Of a stretch of 39,724 nt of DNA, positions 1-8,112 are shown in pieces. The notes under the pieces are model-generated. The model did not search any database, was not told the DNA's origin, and was given only the letters and a program-made list of their open reading frames with translations. Both the position numbers and the translations under genes were made by a program. The stretch's first letter is position 1. The number at the start of each line of letters is the position of its first letter. This stretch comes from Candidatus Omnitrophota bacterium (GTDB lineage: Bacteria; Omnitrophota; Gorgyraeia; Gygaellales; Profunditerraquicolaceae): positions 1 to 39,724 of the forward strand of contig JAQTQC010000004.1 in NCBI GenBank assembly GCA_028712505.1, read 5' to 3'.

Positions 1-129
1 GAGCTTTATTTTGAAGAATTAAAGCCCTTGATGGAGCATATCCGCAGGCATGTAGATGCGTTAGAGTGTGTTGTTCCAGATGACGCCTGGGATCTGCCGA
101 AGTATAGGGAAATGCTGTTTATAAAATGA
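1..129 (+). CDS. C-terminal end of probable type III glutamine synthetase (partial)
   Basis: An open frame runs from the first base to TGA at 127-129 and gives 42 residues; the start lies outside the window. The tail contains HVDALE, then a W, then LPKYREMLF, which fits the C-terminal pattern of type III (GlnN) glutamine synthetases (VDALE..V....W.LP.Y..LLF). This would be the ammonia-assimilating enzyme making glutamine from glutamate, NH3 and ATP. The match is from memory over a short stretch, so the family is likely but not certain. Confidence 0.55.
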   Translation, partial: ELYFEELKPLMEHIRRHVDALECVVPDDAWDLPKYREMLFIK

Positions 130-130
130 G

Positions 131-191
131 CACCTTAAGTTTTGATCTAGCGAAATCCTGCCGAGTTTACGAGGCAGGATAAACACCTTAA
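131..191 (+). repeat. Hairpin flanked by short direct repeats, upstream of exbB-like gene
   Basis: ATCCTGCC (155-162) is the exact reverse complement of GGCAGGAT (173-180), with a 10-nt loop. The octamer CACCTTAA flanks the hairpin at 131-138 and 184-191. No T-run follows, so it is not a standard intrinsic terminator. It may be a weak terminator for the upstream gene or a 5' UTR structure; its function is unknown. Confidence 0.45.
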
Positions 192-211
192 ACTTTATAT
201 TCGGAGGAATT

Positions 212-829
212 ATGAATATCTTACAGCTAATCAAAGCCGGCGGTATTACCATGATTGTGCTTTTAGCCATATCAGTAGCATCTGTTGCGATTATTCTGGA
301 AAGAGTTATTTTTTATTACAGCAAGTCCAGGTTAAAGCGCAAAGATCTTATGCCGAAAGTCCGCCATGAACTTAAGAAAGGCGGGGTAAACCCGGCAATG
401 AGAATATGCAAGGAGAGTAATGCTCCTTTTGCCCAGGTAGTTTATGCAGGCTTAAGTTTTTTTGATTGTAGCGAAAAAGAAATCTCTAATAATATGGAAC
501 GCCAGGTTATTATCGAGACTGTTATCCTTGAACGGTTTACCTCGGTAATCGGGACTATCGGCAGTATTTCGGTTTATGTGGGCCTTTTTGGTACGGTTTT
601 GGGGATAATCCGGGCTTTTCATGATATATCGATAAGCGGTTCCGGGGGGATAAGCGTGGTTATCAGCGGGATATCCGAGGCTTTGGCATGTACTGCTGCC
701 GGGTTGTGCGTGGCTGTTCCGGCGGTAGTTGCCTATAATTATTTTATGAAGAAGATAGACGATTTTATTAAAGACATGGAATTGGCTGCCTCTGAAACTA
801 TGGATTTGATCAGCGCGATAAAGAAATGA
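212..829 (+). CDS. MotA/TolQ/ExbB-family proton channel protein
   Basis: 205 residues, close to the usual ExbB/TolQ length. There is an N-terminal membrane segment (about residues 10-30), then a cytoplasmic loop. Two further segments (about 110-135 and 150-175) carry the family pattern of G-rich helices (GLFGTVLGI, and SEALACTAAGLCVAVPAV with the TA-type motif). GGAGG at 203-207 sits correctly before ATG 212. It forms the pentameric motor with the ExbD-like product of the next gene, whose start overlaps this stop. Such motors use the proton motive force to energise outer-membrane processes, which implies a diderm cell. Neither TonB, TolA nor Pal follows, so TolQ or ExbB cannot be decided. Confidence 0.9.
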   Translation: MNILQLIKAGGITMIVLLAISVASVAIILERVIFYYSKSRLKRKDLMPKVRHELKKGGVNPAMRICKESNAPFAQVVYAGLSFFDCSEKEISNNMERQVIIETVILERFTSVIGTIGSISVYVGLFGTVLGIIRAFHDISISGSGGISVVISGISEALACTAAGLCVAVPAVVAYNYFMKKIDDFIKDMELAASETMDLISAIKK

Positions 830-1230
830 TGACTTTTAGCAGAAAACAAAAGCCGATTGCCGAAATAAACATTACTCCTTTTACTGATGTTATTCTGGTG
901 CTTTTGATTATCTTTATGGTTACTACGCCTTTGATCCTTCAGTCGAATATCCGGGTCAATCTTCCGAGTTCTACGAGCGGTAAGCCGATGGAGGGGGCTA
1001 GGCAAATCAGTATTATGGCAACCAACGAAGGCATGGTCTATCTTGATAATAAACTTATTTCGAGAAAAGTGCTTAAGTCGGAAGTTGCAAAGCTCCACCA
1101 GGCTAATCCGGGATTAGAAGTTATTTTGTTTTCGGATAAGATGGTCAGATTTAAGGATATTGTCGGCTTGCTGGATATCCTGAACGAATTGGGTATAAAA
1201 AATTTAAATATCGCTACTAAAACAGAATAA
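826..1230 (+). CDS. ExbD/TolR-family protein
   Basis: 134 residues. The N-terminus has AEINITPFTDVILVLLIIFMV, the family's single transmembrane helix with the conserved Asp (about residue 22) that carries protons in ExbD/TolR. The remainder is the periplasmic domain, ending in a GIKNLNIAT strand. Start ATG 826 overlaps the TGA of the upstream channel gene; ATG 829 is an alternative. The pair is translationally coupled and forms a two-gene unit ending at the hairpin at 1305. Confidence 0.9.
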   Translation: MMTFSRKQKPIAEINITPFTDVILVLLIIFMVTTPLILQSNIRVNLPSSTSGKPMEGARQISIMATNEGMVYLDNKLISRKVLKSEVAKLHQANPGLEVILFSDKMVRFKDIVGLLDILNELGIKNLNIATKTE

Positions 1231-1304
1231 AATCCCTTTTATTCAAATCCGGTATAGCTTGAGGGGCTGGGTTTAATTCGTAGCTAAATCTTTAAGAGAA
1301 TACG

Positions 1305-1333
1305 CCAGAGAATGCGTTCTCTGGTTTTTGTTT
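1305..1333 (+). terminator. Intrinsic terminator between exbD and the hydrogenase operon
   Basis: CCAGAGAA (1305-1312) and TTCTCTGG (1317-1324) pair perfectly around a TGCG loop and are followed by TTTTTGTTT. It lies only 17 nt before the start of the first hydrogenase subunit. It may end the ExbBD transcript or act as an attenuator of the hydrogenase operon. The preceding 1231-1304 contains no gene and no promoter that I can call with confidence. Confidence 0.8.
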
Positions 1334-1349
1334 ATTAGCCGATCATAAA

Positions 1350-2792
1350 ATGAAAAATGAGTTAGTTTTATTTTTGATTATTTTTATTCCTATTATAGGA
1401 GCGTTAGCCTTGCCTTTCATGGGCAGGATTTCAACTCGCTTAAGAAATGGAGTCTCGTTTACGCTTGTTGTCCTCTCGTTCTTATTTTCCTCCTTTCTTT
1501 TACCCACAGCCTTAAGTAATCAATCCATTGCAATCGTAAAATATTTTCCGCTGGGGTTTAATTTCATTCTTTCCGCTGACAGTTTGGCAGTAGGGATGGC
1601 GATAGTTGTTTCTTTTATAAGCGCGCTGATTATATTGTATTCCTTTGATTATATAAAACACTATGAAAACCAGAATGAATATTATTTTATGGTGGTTTTG
1701 TTTCTTGGGGCGATGATGGGGTTGGTTTTTTCCGGTAACCTGATACTGCTCTATATCTTCTGGGAGATTACTGCTGTAACCAGTTGGCGGCTTATCGGTT
1801 TTTTCAGAAGGAAAGAGCACATCCTGCGCGCGGATAAAGCATTTTTAGTGACAGTTTTTGGATCTCTGCTTATGCTCTTAGGTTTTATCAGGATGTACCA
1901 AGAGACAGGCTCATTTGATTTATCTACCATAAAACAGGTAATTAAGCTGCACCCTATATCTGATTTAACTATAGCCTTGATCTTGGCTGGTATATTTTCT
2001 AAATCCGCCACCCTGCCTTTTCATACCTGGCTTCCGGATGCCGGAGTTGCGCCTTCGCCGGTTACAGCCTTGCTGCATGCGGCGGTTCTGGTCAAAATAG
2101 GCGTATATGTATTTGCCAGGATTTTTATTGCCACTATTCCGCTAGCCGTGTTTTGGCAGACGGCCGTCCCGGTTATTGCCGGGATAAGTGCTTTGATTTG
2201 CGCAGGCGCTGCCTTGGTGGAAACGGATTTAAAAAGGATTATCGCTTATTCTACTATAAGTCAGATTGGTTTCATATTTTTAGGGCTTTCCATAGGTAGT
2301 CCGATAGGTGTAGCCGGCGGGCTTTTGTTTATATTGATGCATGGTTTGGCAAAAGCCGGGCTATTCTTATGCGCAGGAGTGGTGGAACAAAACGCTAAAA
2401 CAAAGGATATCCGGCAGTTAGGTGGGCTTATCCAGACTATGCCTGTTACCGCCTTATCTTTTTTATTCTGCGCCTTTTCAGTAATGAGCATCCCGCCATT
2501 CGGGGGTTTCTTTAGTAAATATATGGTTATCTCCGGTGCGCTGGAAACGGGACATTTGGTTATTGCCGCTGTTTTTTTATTTGGTGCGTTGTTGACTATC
2601 CTGTATCTTTTGCGGGCATTCAATATGGTATTCTTAGGAGAAATAAAGAATTCTTCTGTCAAAGAAGGCTCTTTTATCATGTTGTTATGCGTGGGGTTGT
2701 TTGCAATCCTGTCTTTGGCCGGAGGGATTTTTATTCAATACCCCAACGCAGTAGTACAGGAAATTACCCGGCAGTTATTTAGCTTAAGATGA
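1350..2792 (+). CDS. Group 4 hydrogenase antiporter-like subunit (NuoM/MrpD-like) 1
   Basis: 480 residues, about 14 predicted membrane helices. It belongs to the proton-conducting antiporter family shared by complex I (NuoL/M/N), Mrp antiporters and energy-converting hydrogenases. The ion-path residues are kept: Glu in FWEITAV, Lys in SKSATLPFHTWLPDA, Lys in HAAVLVKIGVY and Lys in HGLAKAGLF. It should be one of three ion-translocating arms of the membrane hydrogenase encoded through 10660. It opens the operon and overlaps the next gene by ATGA. Subunit naming (M versus D) is uncertain because these paralogues are hard to tell apart by eye. Confidence 0.9.
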   Translation: MKNELVLFLIIFIPIIGALALPFMGRISTRLRNGVSFTLVVLSFLFSSFLLPTALSNQSIAIVKYFPLGFNFILSADSLAVGMAIVVSFISALIILYSFDYIKHYENQNEYYFMVVLFLGAMMGLVFSGNLILLYIFWEITAVTSWRLIGFFRRKEHILRADKAFLVTVFGSLLMLLGFIRMYQETGSFDLSTIKQVIKLHPISDLTIALILAGIFSKSATLPFHTWLPDAGVAPSPVTALLHAAVLVKIGVYVFARIFIATIPLAVFWQTAVPVIAGISALICAGAALVETDLKRIIAYSTISQIGFIFLGLSIGSPIGVAGGLLFILMHGLAKAGLFLCAGVVEQNAKTKDIRQLGGLIQTMPVTALSFLFCAFSVMSIPPFGGFFSKYMVISGALETGHLVIAAVFLFGALLTILYLLRAFNMVFLGEIKNSSVKEGSFIMLLCVGLFAILSLAGGIFIQYPNAVVQEITRQLFSLR

Positions 2793-4600
2793 TCGAGGCA
2801 TTTATATTATTGCTTATAATTTTACCTTTATTCGCTGGCGTCCTCAGCCTTATATTGCCCAGGCTTTGGCGGGGAGCTTTTGCTGTTATCTTGAGTTCGG
2901 TCAATTTTTTAATCGCAGTTTATTTGTTCAAAAAAGAACTAACCTTTAGTTTTCCCTGGGCTGGGTTTGGCATAGATTTTTCTTTGCGGCTAAACCATTT
3001 TAGCGGCTTTATTATTTTAGCGGCTTCTTTTTTTGGTCTGCTCATCAGCTTATATGCGTTAAATTTTCTCAAAGGTAAAGACAGCGCTAAGCAGTTCTAT
3101 GCTTATATTTTAATATCAATCTCATTTGTTAATGGCGCGGTGCTGGCGAACAATCTTGTAGTTTTGCTTTTTTTCTGGGAGGCCTTGCTGTTAACTCAGT
3201 ATGGAATGATTGTCATAGGAGGCAGGCTGGCATTTAGAACTGCAACCAAGGCTTTAATCATCTCCGGCGCTTCGGATTTATGTATGATGGCAGGAGTGAT
3301 TTTAACCGGATACCTTGCCAAAACTTTGCTTATAAGTGATATTAGCCTTCCTCTGGATTTACTGGGCAGCCTCGCTTTTATACTTTTGGTAACCGGCGCA
3401 ATTTCAAAAGCCGGATCTGTTCCTTTTCATACCTGGATCCCCGATGCTGCAGAAGCAGCGCCGCTTCCTTTTATGGCATTTTTCCCGGCAGCGATTGAAA
3501 AGCTATTAGGGATATATTTTCTTGCCAGGATTACTTTAGACCTATTTAAGTTGAATACAAATTCCATACTTAGCAGTGTGCTTATGATCATTGGCGCTTT
3601 GACTATTATAATTGCGGTAATGATGGCCTTGATCCAAAAAGATTACAAGAAACTTCTTTCTTATCATGCTATCAGCCAGGTGGGCTATATGGTTTTAGGT
3701 ATAGGCACATGTCTTCCCGCAGGAATAATCGGTGGTATCTTCCATATGATCAATCATGCCTTGTATAAATGCGGTTTATTTCTTACGGGTGGAGCAGTAG
3801 AAAAACAGGCTGGCACTACAGATTTAGCCAAATTGGGGGGTTTAGGTTTAAGTATGCCGATAACCTTTTTTTGTTTCTTGATCACGGCGGCGTCTATATC
3901 CGGGGTTTGGCCGTTTAACGGATTTTTCTCCAAAGAATTAATATATGATGCTGCCTTAGAGAGGGGCAAGATATTCTATCTGGCGGCTATCCTGGGCTCT
4001 TTTCTGACAGCTGCGTCTTTTCTAAAGTTAGGCCACACGGTGTTTTTAGGCAAGGTTAGCCAGAAATACAAGGAAGCCCCGGTCCTTATGCTTATCCCTA
4101 TGGTTATTCTTGCGTTTACCTGTATTATTTTTGGCGTATTTAATCGCTTACCGATAAATAATTTTATTCAACCGATTTTAGGAATCCGGGCAGCAGGGCA
4201 TAATTTCTCCGGAATGCCGGCTAATTTTATGTTGGTAATAGTTACGGTGATTGTTTTATTAGCGGCGTTTCTGCATCATTTTATCGCCGTCAGGATGAAT
4301 GGGGGGGCAATCAGGGCGGCAGAGCATATACATCAGGCTCCGGTACTTTCGACTATTTACCGTTGGGCAGAGAAAAAATACCTTGATCCTTATGAAGTTG
4401 GGATTAAGCTGATTAATAAGCTTGCGAAAATATTCTGGCGTATAGACAGGGGCATAGACTGGTTGTATGGGTCATTGATAGTAAATCTGACTTTTGCGTT
4501 TTCCCGGGTTATCCATAAAATACAGGCAGGATATTATATAATCTATGTCATCTGGTCATTAGTTGGGGCTTTTGCCGTTATGTCATTTGTTCTAAGGTAA
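2789..4600 (+). CDS. Group 4 hydrogenase antiporter-like subunit (NuoL-like) 2
   Basis: 603 residues, longer than its two paralogues. It has the NuoL-type C-terminal extension: an amphipathic stretch (about residues 505-575, rich in charged residues with KKYLDPYEVG) and a last membrane helix. Coupling residues are kept (FWEALLLTQYG; SKAGSVPFHTWIPDA; AAIEKLLGIYFLAR; NHALYKCGLF). The lateral helix is known in complex I to strap the antiporter subunits together. Start ATG 2789 overlaps the previous stop. Role: ion translocation in the hydrogenase membrane arm. Confidence 0.9.
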   Translation: MIEAFILLLIILPLFAGVLSLILPRLWRGAFAVILSSVNFLIAVYLFKKELTFSFPWAGFGIDFSLRLNHFSGFIILAASFFGLLISLYALNFLKGKDSAKQFYAYILISISFVNGAVLANNLVVLLFFWEALLLTQYGMIVIGGRLAFRTATKALIISGASDLCMMAGVILTGYLAKTLLISDISLPLDLLGSLAFILLVTGAISKAGSVPFHTWIPDAAEAAPLPFMAFFPAAIEKLLGIYFLARITLDLFKLNTNSILSSVLMIIGALTIIIAVMMALIQKDYKKLLSYHAISQVGYMVLGIGTCLPAGIIGGIFHMINHALYKCGLFLTGGAVEKQAGTTDLAKLGGLGLSMPITFFCFLITAASISGVWPFNGFFSKELIYDAALERGKIFYLAAILGSFLTAASFLKLGHTVFLGKVSQKYKEAPVLMLIPMVILAFTCIIFGVFNRLPINNFIQPILGIRAAGHNFSGMPANFMLVIVTVIVLLAAFLHHFIAVRMNGGAIRAAEHIHQAPVLSTIYRWAEKKYLDPYEVGIKLINKLAKIFWRIDRGIDWLYGSLIVNLTFAFSRVIHKIQAGYYIIYVIWSLVGAFAVMSFVLR

Positions 4601-4614
4601 AAAGGGAAGGTTTT

Positions 4615-6045
4615 ATGGTCGTATTATTTATTTTAATTCCGTTTGTTTTATTGTTAGTCTTGAATCTGCCTTTTAAATTTCTAAATGCGCGGATTGCCTT
4701 TTGGTTAAGCGTAGTCTTGTTTTCAACTCAGGCGCTATTTGTCTTAATCAATTCCTTGTTTGCCTGGAGCAATTATCCTGCAGTATTAGGTCAGTTTCTG
4801 ATATTTAAATTATGGTTAGACCCGCTGGCTTTCATTATGCTTTTTACTATCGCAATAGTAGTACTTGTTTCGCTTTTAGTAGCCAGGAGTACGATCACTA
4901 CGGAAAAGCGTAGTTTTAATTTCATCAACCTGCTTTTGGTTGCCCTTACCGGTATGAATGCCACGGTGCTGGTTGCAGATATATTTTCCTTATATGTTTT
5001 CGTTGAGATTACTGCCGTAGCGGTATTTGTGCTGATGGCTATAGAGAAGAACAAGTTTGCGATAGAAGGGACCTTTAAATATCTGGTTTTGTCAATGTTT
5101 GCCAGCGTATTTATTTTAACCTCCATCGCCTTTTTCATCCTGGCTTGCGGGGATCTCTCTTTTTCGGAAATCCATAACGCATTTTTAGCAAATTCTAATA
5201 TTATTCTGCTCAATTTTGCCATTGGTCTATTCCTTTGCGGCCTGTTTATTAAATGCGGAGTAGTGCCTTTTCATGGCTGGGTGCCTGATGCCTATTCTGA
5301 AGCTCAATCTGCCGTTTCTGTGCTTTTGGCCGGGATTGTTACTAAAATAACTGGTATATATGTATTAATGCGCCTGTTTAGTTCGGTTTTTGTTTTAAAA
5401 GGGTCTTTTCATAATCTGATTATGTTAATCGGAGTAATCTCTATTGTTTTTGCGGCGTTGGCAGCTTTTAGACAGGATAATATCAAGCGCATGCTTTCGT
5501 ATTCCAGCATAAGCCAGGTAGGTTACATCGTATTGGCAATAGGCTGTGGGACACCTTTGGCAATTCTAGGGGCAATATTGCATTTCTTTAATCATGCAAT
5601 CTTTAAATCCCTGCTTTTTGTCAATGCCGCAGCATTGGAAAAGAAATTCGGTTCCACTGATATGTCAATAATTACCGGTTTAGGCAGTCAATTACCGGTA
5701 ACCAGCGTCACATCTCTCGTAGGCTTGCTTTCTACCGCGGGCATCCCGCCGCTTTCCGGTTTTTGGAGCAAGTTAATTATCATAATCGCACTTTTTAATG
5801 CGCAACAATTCACTTATGGCTGGATTGCTTTGTTAGCCAGCGTTTTGACCTTGGCATATTTTCTTTTTATGGAGCGTAACATATTCCTTATTAAAACAGA
5901 AACGGCACCGGAAGGCAGTGACGGCGTTCCTTTTGGCATAAAGTTCTGTGAAATATTGCTTGCGGCTATTACTATTGGAGTGGGCCTGGGATTTCCATTT
6001 ATTTTAAATAGTCAGATTTTACAATTGAAGGGCCTTTTATATTAA
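4615..6045 (+). CDS. Group 4 hydrogenase antiporter-like subunit (NuoN/MrpD-like) 3
   Basis: 476 residues, the third antiporter-family protein in a row. Coupling residues are present (YVFVEITAVAVF; FIKCGVVPFHGWVPDAYSEA; GIVTKITGIYVLMR; NHAIFKSLLF). The GWVPDAYSEAQSAVS stretch resembles MrpD/MbhH more than NuoM. GGGAAGG (4604-4610) precedes ATG 4615. With three such subunits the complex has the same number of antiporter modules as bacterial complex I, more than Ech-type hydrogenases (one or two). Confidence 0.88.
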   Translation: MVVLFILIPFVLLLVLNLPFKFLNARIAFWLSVVLFSTQALFVLINSLFAWSNYPAVLGQFLIFKLWLDPLAFIMLFTIAIVVLVSLLVARSTITTEKRSFNFINLLLVALTGMNATVLVADIFSLYVFVEITAVAVFVLMAIEKNKFAIEGTFKYLVLSMFASVFILTSIAFFILACGDLSFSEIHNAFLANSNIILLNFAIGLFLCGLFIKCGVVPFHGWVPDAYSEAQSAVSVLLAGIVTKITGIYVLMRLFSSVFVLKGSFHNLIMLIGVISIVFAALAAFRQDNIKRMLSYSSISQVGYIVLAIGCGTPLAILGAILHFFNHAIFKSLLFVNAAALEKKFGSTDMSIITGLGSQLPVTSVTSLVGLLSTAGIPPLSGFWSKLIIIIALFNAQQFTYGWIALLASVLTLAYFLFMERNIFLIKTETAPEGSDGVPFGIKFCEILLAAITIGVGLGFPFILNSQILQLKGLLY

Positions 6046-6046
6046 G

Positions 6047-6532
6047 ATGGCTATCGACTTAATACTATTATCAGCATTGCTTCTATCCGCGATCTGGACG
6101 GTGATGACCATAAGGCTTGTGCACTCTGTTGTGGGCCTGGCATTAACCAGTGCTATACTGGCTGCGATAATTTACCGTCTTGATTCTCCGCTGGCTGCGG
6201 TTTTTGAGCTTTCTGTTTGCTCTGGGCTTATTTCAGTTATTTTTATTACTACAGTCAGTTTTACTCAACGTATCAGCAAGGAAAGATTTATTGTTCGCAG
6301 GAAAGAAAGGTTGTTGAGATTCCTATATCTACCTTTTATCGTTATTATTGCAGGGTTATTGTTAGTCCGTTATTTAAGGATTCCACAATTCAGCCTGCCT
6401 CTATCTGCGCAAGTGACAGATGTACGTTTAGTCCTTTGGAATATGCGGCATTTGGATCTATTAGGGCAGGCGATTATCATAATTGCGGGAGTCTTTGGGG
6501 TGGTCGTCTTTTTCAAGGAGCCGAATAAATGA
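6047..6532 (+). CDS. Membrane subunit resembling a fused MbhD (DUF4040) + MbhE / NuoJ-like
   Basis: 161 residues with about five membrane helices. Residues 20-70 (SPLAAVFELSVCSGLISVIF) match the MbhD/DUF4040 pattern, in which an acidic residue sits in a helix followed by a G-rich turn. The C-terminal part (residues about 125-157, LWNMRHLDLLGQAIIIIAGVFG) resembles the MbhE/MrpA-tail pattern of FR.LDT.GE....A..GV. These parts correspond to the NuoJ position of complex I. The assignment is by pattern and context (directly before the NuoK-like gene, which overlaps it), so it is less secure than its neighbours. Confidence 0.7.
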   Translation: MAIDLILLSALLLSAIWTVMTIRLVHSVVGLALTSAILAAIIYRLDSPLAAVFELSVCSGLISVIFITTVSFTQRISKERFIVRRKERLLRFLYLPFIVIIAGLLLVRYLRIPQFSLPLSAQVTDVRLVLWNMRHLDLLGQAIIIIAGVFGVVVFFKEPNK

Positions 6533-6849
6533 ATCCGGATACTTTCGAGTTATTCAGGTATTTTATTATTTTCATCATACTGTTATTTATTTCCGGGGTT
6601 TATTGTGTTTTAGTCAGTTTTAATCTGGTTCGGGCATTGATCGGAGTGGAGATTTTAATAAAAGCAGTAACCCTATTAATTATCCTGGCCGGCTATATCT
6701 GCGACAGGGTAGCCTTGGCCCAGGCAATCGTACTTACTTTGATTGTTATTGAGATTGTGATTATGGTTGTTGCCGGAGGGGTTGTGTTATGGGCTTTTAA
6801 ATATAATAAGACTATCGACCCCAGACGTTTGAGTAATCTAAGAGGATAA
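6529..6849 (+). CDS. NuoK/MrpC/MbhG-like membrane subunit
   Basis: 106 residues, three membrane helices, the usual NuoK size. Conserved intramembrane acids are visible: Glu in GVEILIKAVTLL (helix 2) and Glu in LIVIEIVIMVV (helix 3), which belong to the ion path in this family. Start ATG 6529 overlaps the previous stop (TGA 6530-6532). It is part of the hydrogenase membrane arm. Confidence 0.85.
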   Translation: MNPDTFELFRYFIIFIILLFISGVYCVLVSFNLVRALIGVEILIKAVTLLIILAGYICDRVALAQAIVLTLIVIEIVIMVVAGGVVLWAFKYNKTIDPRRLSNLRG

Positions 6850-6851
6850 GG

Positions 6852-7187
6852 ATGTTAAATACAATTGTATTTTCACCCCCGGTAGCTTTTATAATCGTGT
6901 TTTTGGTTATATTTATCTTATTTATTCTTTGTTCACGCAACGCATTCCGCAGAAAGGGGCAGTCGAGCGGAGCGAAAAAGGCATATGCCTGCGGAGAGGA
7001 TTTTAAAGGGCATTTTATCCAACCGGATTATAGCCAGTTTTTCCCTTTTGCTTTTTTCTTTACCATATTACATGTAGTTGCCTTGATTGTTGCGACCGTT
7101 CCGGCGGAGACGGTTGAGATATTTGCCATCGCGGTTGTTTATGTAGTCGCAGCAATAATCGGGCTTTTAATCTTACTGAAGAAATAA
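6852..7187 (+). CDS. NuoA-like membrane subunit
   Basis: 111 residues. Helix 1 (about 10-30), a loop with YACGEDF, then DYSQFFPFAFFFTILHV and a second and third helix. This is the NuoA (complex I chain 3) arrangement: a Y.CGE-type loop, a short amphipathic segment with F-rich residues, and the V(A/E)..F pair of helices. It sits between the NuoK-like and NuoB-like genes, where it would bridge the membrane and peripheral arms. It is noteworthy in a hydrogenase operon, because E. coli Hyc/Hyf and Ech do not have a separate NuoA. Confidence 0.75.
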   Translation: MLNTIVFSPPVAFIIVFLVIFILFILCSRNAFRRKGQSSGAKKAYACGEDFKGHFIQPDYSQFFPFAFFFTILHVVALIVATVPAETVEIFAIAVVYVVAAIIGLLILLKK

Positions 7188-7189
7188 CT

Positions 7190-7654
7190 ATGGGTATAAT
7201 CTCGAAAATAATCAACTGGTCAAGACTGAAATCGCCCTGGGTATTGCATTTCAACACCGGCGCTTGCAATGCCTGCGATATAGAAATTATCGCCGCACTT
7301 ACTCCGCGTTATGATCTGGAGCGTTTTGGCGTAGTGCTTAAAGCTACTCCGCGTCATGCGGATGTACTTTTATGCTCCGGTCCGGTAACCAAGCAGATAG
7401 AAAGTCGCCTATTGCGTATATATGAACAGATGTCTGAGCCTAAATTTGTGGTAGCAGTAGGTACTTGTGCCTGTAGTGGAGGAGTTTTTAATGGTTGCTA
7501 TAATGTAGCCGGAGGCATAAATTCGGTTATACCCGTCTCGGCATATATCCCGGGTTGCCCAGCTAGTCCCAAAGCTATAATTGATGGCGTGGTAAAGCTT
7601 TTGCAGAGTTTGGAAGCCAAACCGAAAAGCAAGAGGCCAGGAGGTAAGAAATGA
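7190..7654 (+). CDS. [NiFe] hydrogenase small subunit (NuoB-like)
   Basis: 154 residues. The cysteines that bind the proximal [4Fe-4S] cluster are in place: GACNACDIE (CxxC, about residues 26-29), GTCACSGG (about 88) and IPGCPASP (about 123). Length and spacing fit group 4 hydrogenase small subunits and NuoB. The protein passes electrons between the [NiFe] site of the large subunit and the ferredoxin-like subunit encoded at 10283. It overlaps the next gene by ATGA. Confidence 0.92.
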   Translation: MGIISKIINWSRLKSPWVLHFNTGACNACDIEIIAALTPRYDLERFGVVLKATPRHADVLLCSGPVTKQIESRLLRIYEQMSEPKFVVAVGTCACSGGVFNGCYNVAGGINSVIPVSAYIPGCPASPKAIIDGVVKLLQSLEAKPKSKRPGGKK

Positions 7655-8112
7655 GCGAAGAAAAGGTTAAGCAGGAATTAGAAGATAAATTTTCTTATTT
7701 GAAAGATACGGTGACTATTACAAGAAAGGGGCGTATATTCGTGCAAGTCCCTTTGGATAAATTCAACGAAGTATTTGTTTACGTGGTAAAGCAAATGCGT
7801 TTTTTGGCTCTCTCCGCAATAACCGGGTTGGACAGAGGAGATGGTTTTGAGGTTATCTATCATCTTAATAGAGAAGGCAGGGTGTTGTTGAATTTGAGCG
7901 TCAGGTTGAATAAAGAAAATCCTGAGGTGAATAGTGTTACCGGATATTGCCCTAGTGCGGATATATACGAGAGAGAGCTTGTGGATTTATTTGGGATTAA
8001 AGTAAAGGGGATTGCTCCGGGGCACAGGTATCCTCTTACTGATGATTGGCCGGAGGGAGAGTACCCTTTGCGTAAAGACTGGAAAGGCCATAAGGAGGCG
8101 CAAAATGCATGA
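7651..8112 (+). CDS. NuoC-like hydrogenase subunit (30 kDa family)
   Basis: 153 residues. The C-terminal half has the NuoC/HycE-N-type signature ERELVDLFGI, then GHRYPLTDDWPEGEYPLRKDW. In HycE of E. coli this domain is fused to the large subunit; here it is separate, as in Mbh/Ech-type operons. It overlaps both neighbours (ATG 7651; the downstream start at 8105 lies inside it), so translation is probably coupled. Confidence 0.9.
   Translation: MSEEKVKQELEDKFSYLKDTVTITRKGRIFVQVPLDKFNEVFVYVVKQMRFLALSAITGLDRGDGFEVIYHLNREGRVLLNLSVRLNKENPEVNSVTGYCPSADIYERELVDLFGIKVKGIAPGHRYPLTDDWPEGEYPLRKDWKGHKEAQNA

Noticed and set aside
6217-6528. 103-codon + strand frame overlapping the NuoJ-position gene
   Set aside because: It has Tyr/Phe/Ser-rich content without family features and lies within a clearly membrane-type protein in the correct operon frame.
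8012-8104. Longer N-terminus for the [NiFe] large subunit
   Set aside because: The extra 31 residues lie within the NuoC-like gene, do not fit the family, and a strong AAGGAGG supports ATG 8105.
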